Assembly: GCF_937960835.1 (NCBI RefSeq) | Contig: NZ_CALGPC010000011.1 | Coordinates: 62,001-126,000, forward strand | Direction of reading: 5' to 3' | Origin: an uncultured Ferrovibrio sp. | GTDB taxonomy: Bacteria; Pseudomonadota; Alphaproteobacteria; Ferrovibrionales; Ferrovibrionaceae | Length of the DNA: 64,000 nucleotides | Shown: positions 62,692-64,000 of the stretch, one piece after another | How positions within the stretch are numbered: position 1 is the first letter of the stretch | How the letters are laid out: each line of letters starts with the position of its first letter | Translations under genes and position numbers: made by a program | The notes under the pieces: generated by a model | What the model saw: the letters and a program-made list of their open reading frames with translations, nothing else | Database searches by the model: none | What the model was told of the DNA's origin: nothing

Positions 62692-64000
62692 TTAGCGGCC
62701 CAGGGCATAGCCCTGCATGCCGCGCGGATTGGCGCCCGCCTTCAGGATGGTGCCTTCCGGCGTTTCTTCCGTCGCGCAGGCGCAGAGCCGGCCTTCCGAC
62801 CAGTCGCCGCCGACTTCCACCTTATGGCCGCGCGCCTTCAGCGCCTCAATTGTTTCCTTCGGCATGCGGCCTTCAAGCGCGAGATAGCCTGGCTTGGCCG
62901 CGCGCGGATAGAAGGAGCTGGGGAAGTGTTCCGAATGCCAGGCCGGCGAGTCGATCGCTTCCTGCAGGTTCATGCCGAAATGCGCGACCTTGAGGAACAG
63001 TTGCGGCGACCACTGATCCTGCTGGTCGCCACCCGGCGTCCCGAAGGCCAGAGCCGGCTTGCCATCCTTCAAGGCCATGGAAGGCGACAGCGTCGTGCGC
63101 GGACGCTTGCCGGGCTTGAGCGAGTTCGGCAGGCCCTCTTCCAGCCAGAACATCTGCGCGCGCGTGCCGAGGCAGAAGCCAAGCTCGGGGATCGCCGGCG
63201 AGCTTTGCAGCCAGCCGCCCGAAGGCGTCGCGGACACCATGTTGCCCCAGCGGTCGATCACGTCGATATGGCAGGTATCGCCGCTGGCCGCGCCGCGCTT
63301 GTTGACGACGCCATCGCTGCCGGCGAGACGGCCCACCGTAGGTTCGCCGATGCCGACGCCGCCTGCTTCGCCCGCTTTGACGCTAGCAAGCTTCGCGGCC
63401 TTGCCGGTCGGATCGCCCGGCCGCAATTCCATCGACGCCGTATCCGTGATCAGCTTGCGCCGCTCGTCATTATAGGCATCCGACAGCAGGGCCTGCATCG
63501 GCACATCCACATGATCCGGATCGCCATACCATGCCTCGCGGTCGGCGAAGGCCAGTTTGGAGGCCTCGACCAAGACATGGATGAAGTCTGGACCGGCCGG
63601 GTCCATGGCATCGAGATCGAAGCCCTTCAGCAGGGCCAGTTGCTGCAGGAAAGCCGGGCCCTGGCTCCAGGGGCCGCATTTCGCCACCGTCCAGCCGCGG
63701 TAATCGTAAGTCAGCGGGGCTTCGATATGCGCCTGCCATTTCGCCATGTCGTCGCCCGACAAAAGGCCACGATGCCGCCTGCCGGAAGCGTCCATCGCTT
63801 CCGTCTCGCGGCAGAAGCGGTCGATGGCCTCGGCGACGAAGCCTTCACGCCAGGCCTTGCGCACGGCTTCGATCTTCTGCTCGCGGCTGCCGGCCGTATC
63901 CTTGGCGATCTGTGCCAGCTTGGTATAGGTCGCGCCCAGCTTTTCCTGACGGAACAGCGCGAAGCTCTTCGGCAGGTCCCCGTTGGGCAGCCAGATCTCG
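62692..64000 (-). CDS. ggt: Gamma-glutamyltransferase, C-terminal part
   Basis: Partial, cut by the right window edge; about 435 of roughly 590 expected residues are visible. The nucleophile threonine is in GDTCHIDVIDRWGNMVSATPSGGW, (read DTCHIDV), and HNRRAT-type C-terminal PNGDL...GTPGGDQQDQW is present. It hydrolyses or transfers gamma-glutamyl groups from glutathione or related peptides in the periplasm. It is the first visible gene of the ggt-DUF1028-dppDF-SBP-dppBC operon. Confidence 0.88.
   Translation of the reverse strand, partial: EIWLPNGDLPKSFALFRQEKLGATYTKLAQIAKDTAGSREQKIEAVRKAWREGFVAEAIDRFCRETEAMDASGRRHRGLLSGDDMAKWQAHIEAPLTYDYRGWTVAKCGPWSQGPAFLQQLALLKGFDLDAMDPAGPDFIHVLVEASKLAFADREAWYGDPDHVDVPMQALLSDAYNDERRKLITDTASMELRPGDPTGKAAKLASVKAGEAGGVGIGEPTVGRLAGSDGVVNKRGAASGDTCHIDVIDRWGNMVSATPSGGWLQSSPAIPELGFCLGTRAQMFWLEEGLPNSLKPGKRPRTTLSPSMALKDGKPALAFGTPGGDQQDQWSPQLFLKVAHFGMNLQEAIDSPAWHSEHFPSSFYPRAAKPGYLALEGRMPKETIEALKARGHKVEVGGDWSEGRLCACATEETPEGTILKAGANPRGMQGYALGR

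Overview
The window reads as a chromosome segment of a GC-rich, motile alphaproteobacterium. It carries the signature genes of the ethylmalonyl-CoA pathway (Ecm, Ccr, Mcd), a flagellar hook operon behind a textbook sigma-54 promoter, a molybdenum formate dehydrogenase cluster with alphaproteobacteria-type accessory genes (DUF3305, DUF3306, FdhD, MobA), and dense co-oriented operons with 1-8 nt gene overlaps. I cannot place it to genus from sequence alone.

Layout. 1-12 kb: the end of a kinase-like gene, a DUF2238 membrane protein, then ecm divergent from ccr-mcd, a threonine dehydratase, several regulators (ArsR, MarR, AraC), an EamA exporter, an AlaX-type editing protein, a HIG1 membrane protein and a cobalamin adenosyltransferase that could supply AdoCbl to Ecm. 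12-16 kb: flgE, flgK, flgL. 16-19 kb: cysS, sufE, an IscU-like scaffold and hisI. 19-25.6 kb: moeA, mobB, a large multi-cluster ferredoxin, cytochrome c, a WD40 protein and sodB. 25.6-38.1 kb: the formate dehydrogenase region (gamma, beta, alpha, Tat peptide, an HTH-TorD fusion), a CPA2 antiporter, then a tightly overlapped operon fdhD-mobA-ligase-like-DUF6505-DUF6352-DUF3305-DUF3306 and a CBS protein. Molybdenum cofactor synthesis, insertion and chaperoning genes are thus packed around one enzyme.

38.67-54.98 kb: a 16.2 kb integrated element in a tRNA-Ser(CGA) gene, bounded by a 14-bp direct repeat of the tRNA 3' end. It has a P4-type integrase, two AlpA regulators, a DnaA-N-like replication protein, a DUF2280 and an HGG-motif protein, one virion-type protein, but no recognisable capsid, portal, large terminase or tail genes. 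Its cargo is a three-gene ABC-three-component (ABC-3C) conflict system, a HEPN/AbiU2-like gene broken by an in-frame stop, a DUF3800 remnant, an XRE antitoxin-like regulator and several unknown genes. It looks like a phage satellite or a decayed prophage converted to a defence island, and is the most interesting part of the window.

55.2-56.2 kb: just outside the right repeat, an AT-rich, translationally coupled pair (small basic protein plus AbiEii-like nucleotidyltransferase). 56.4-64 kb: a single leftward operon for gamma-glutamyltransferase (cut by the window edge), a DUF1028 protein and a complete dipeptide-type ABC importer.
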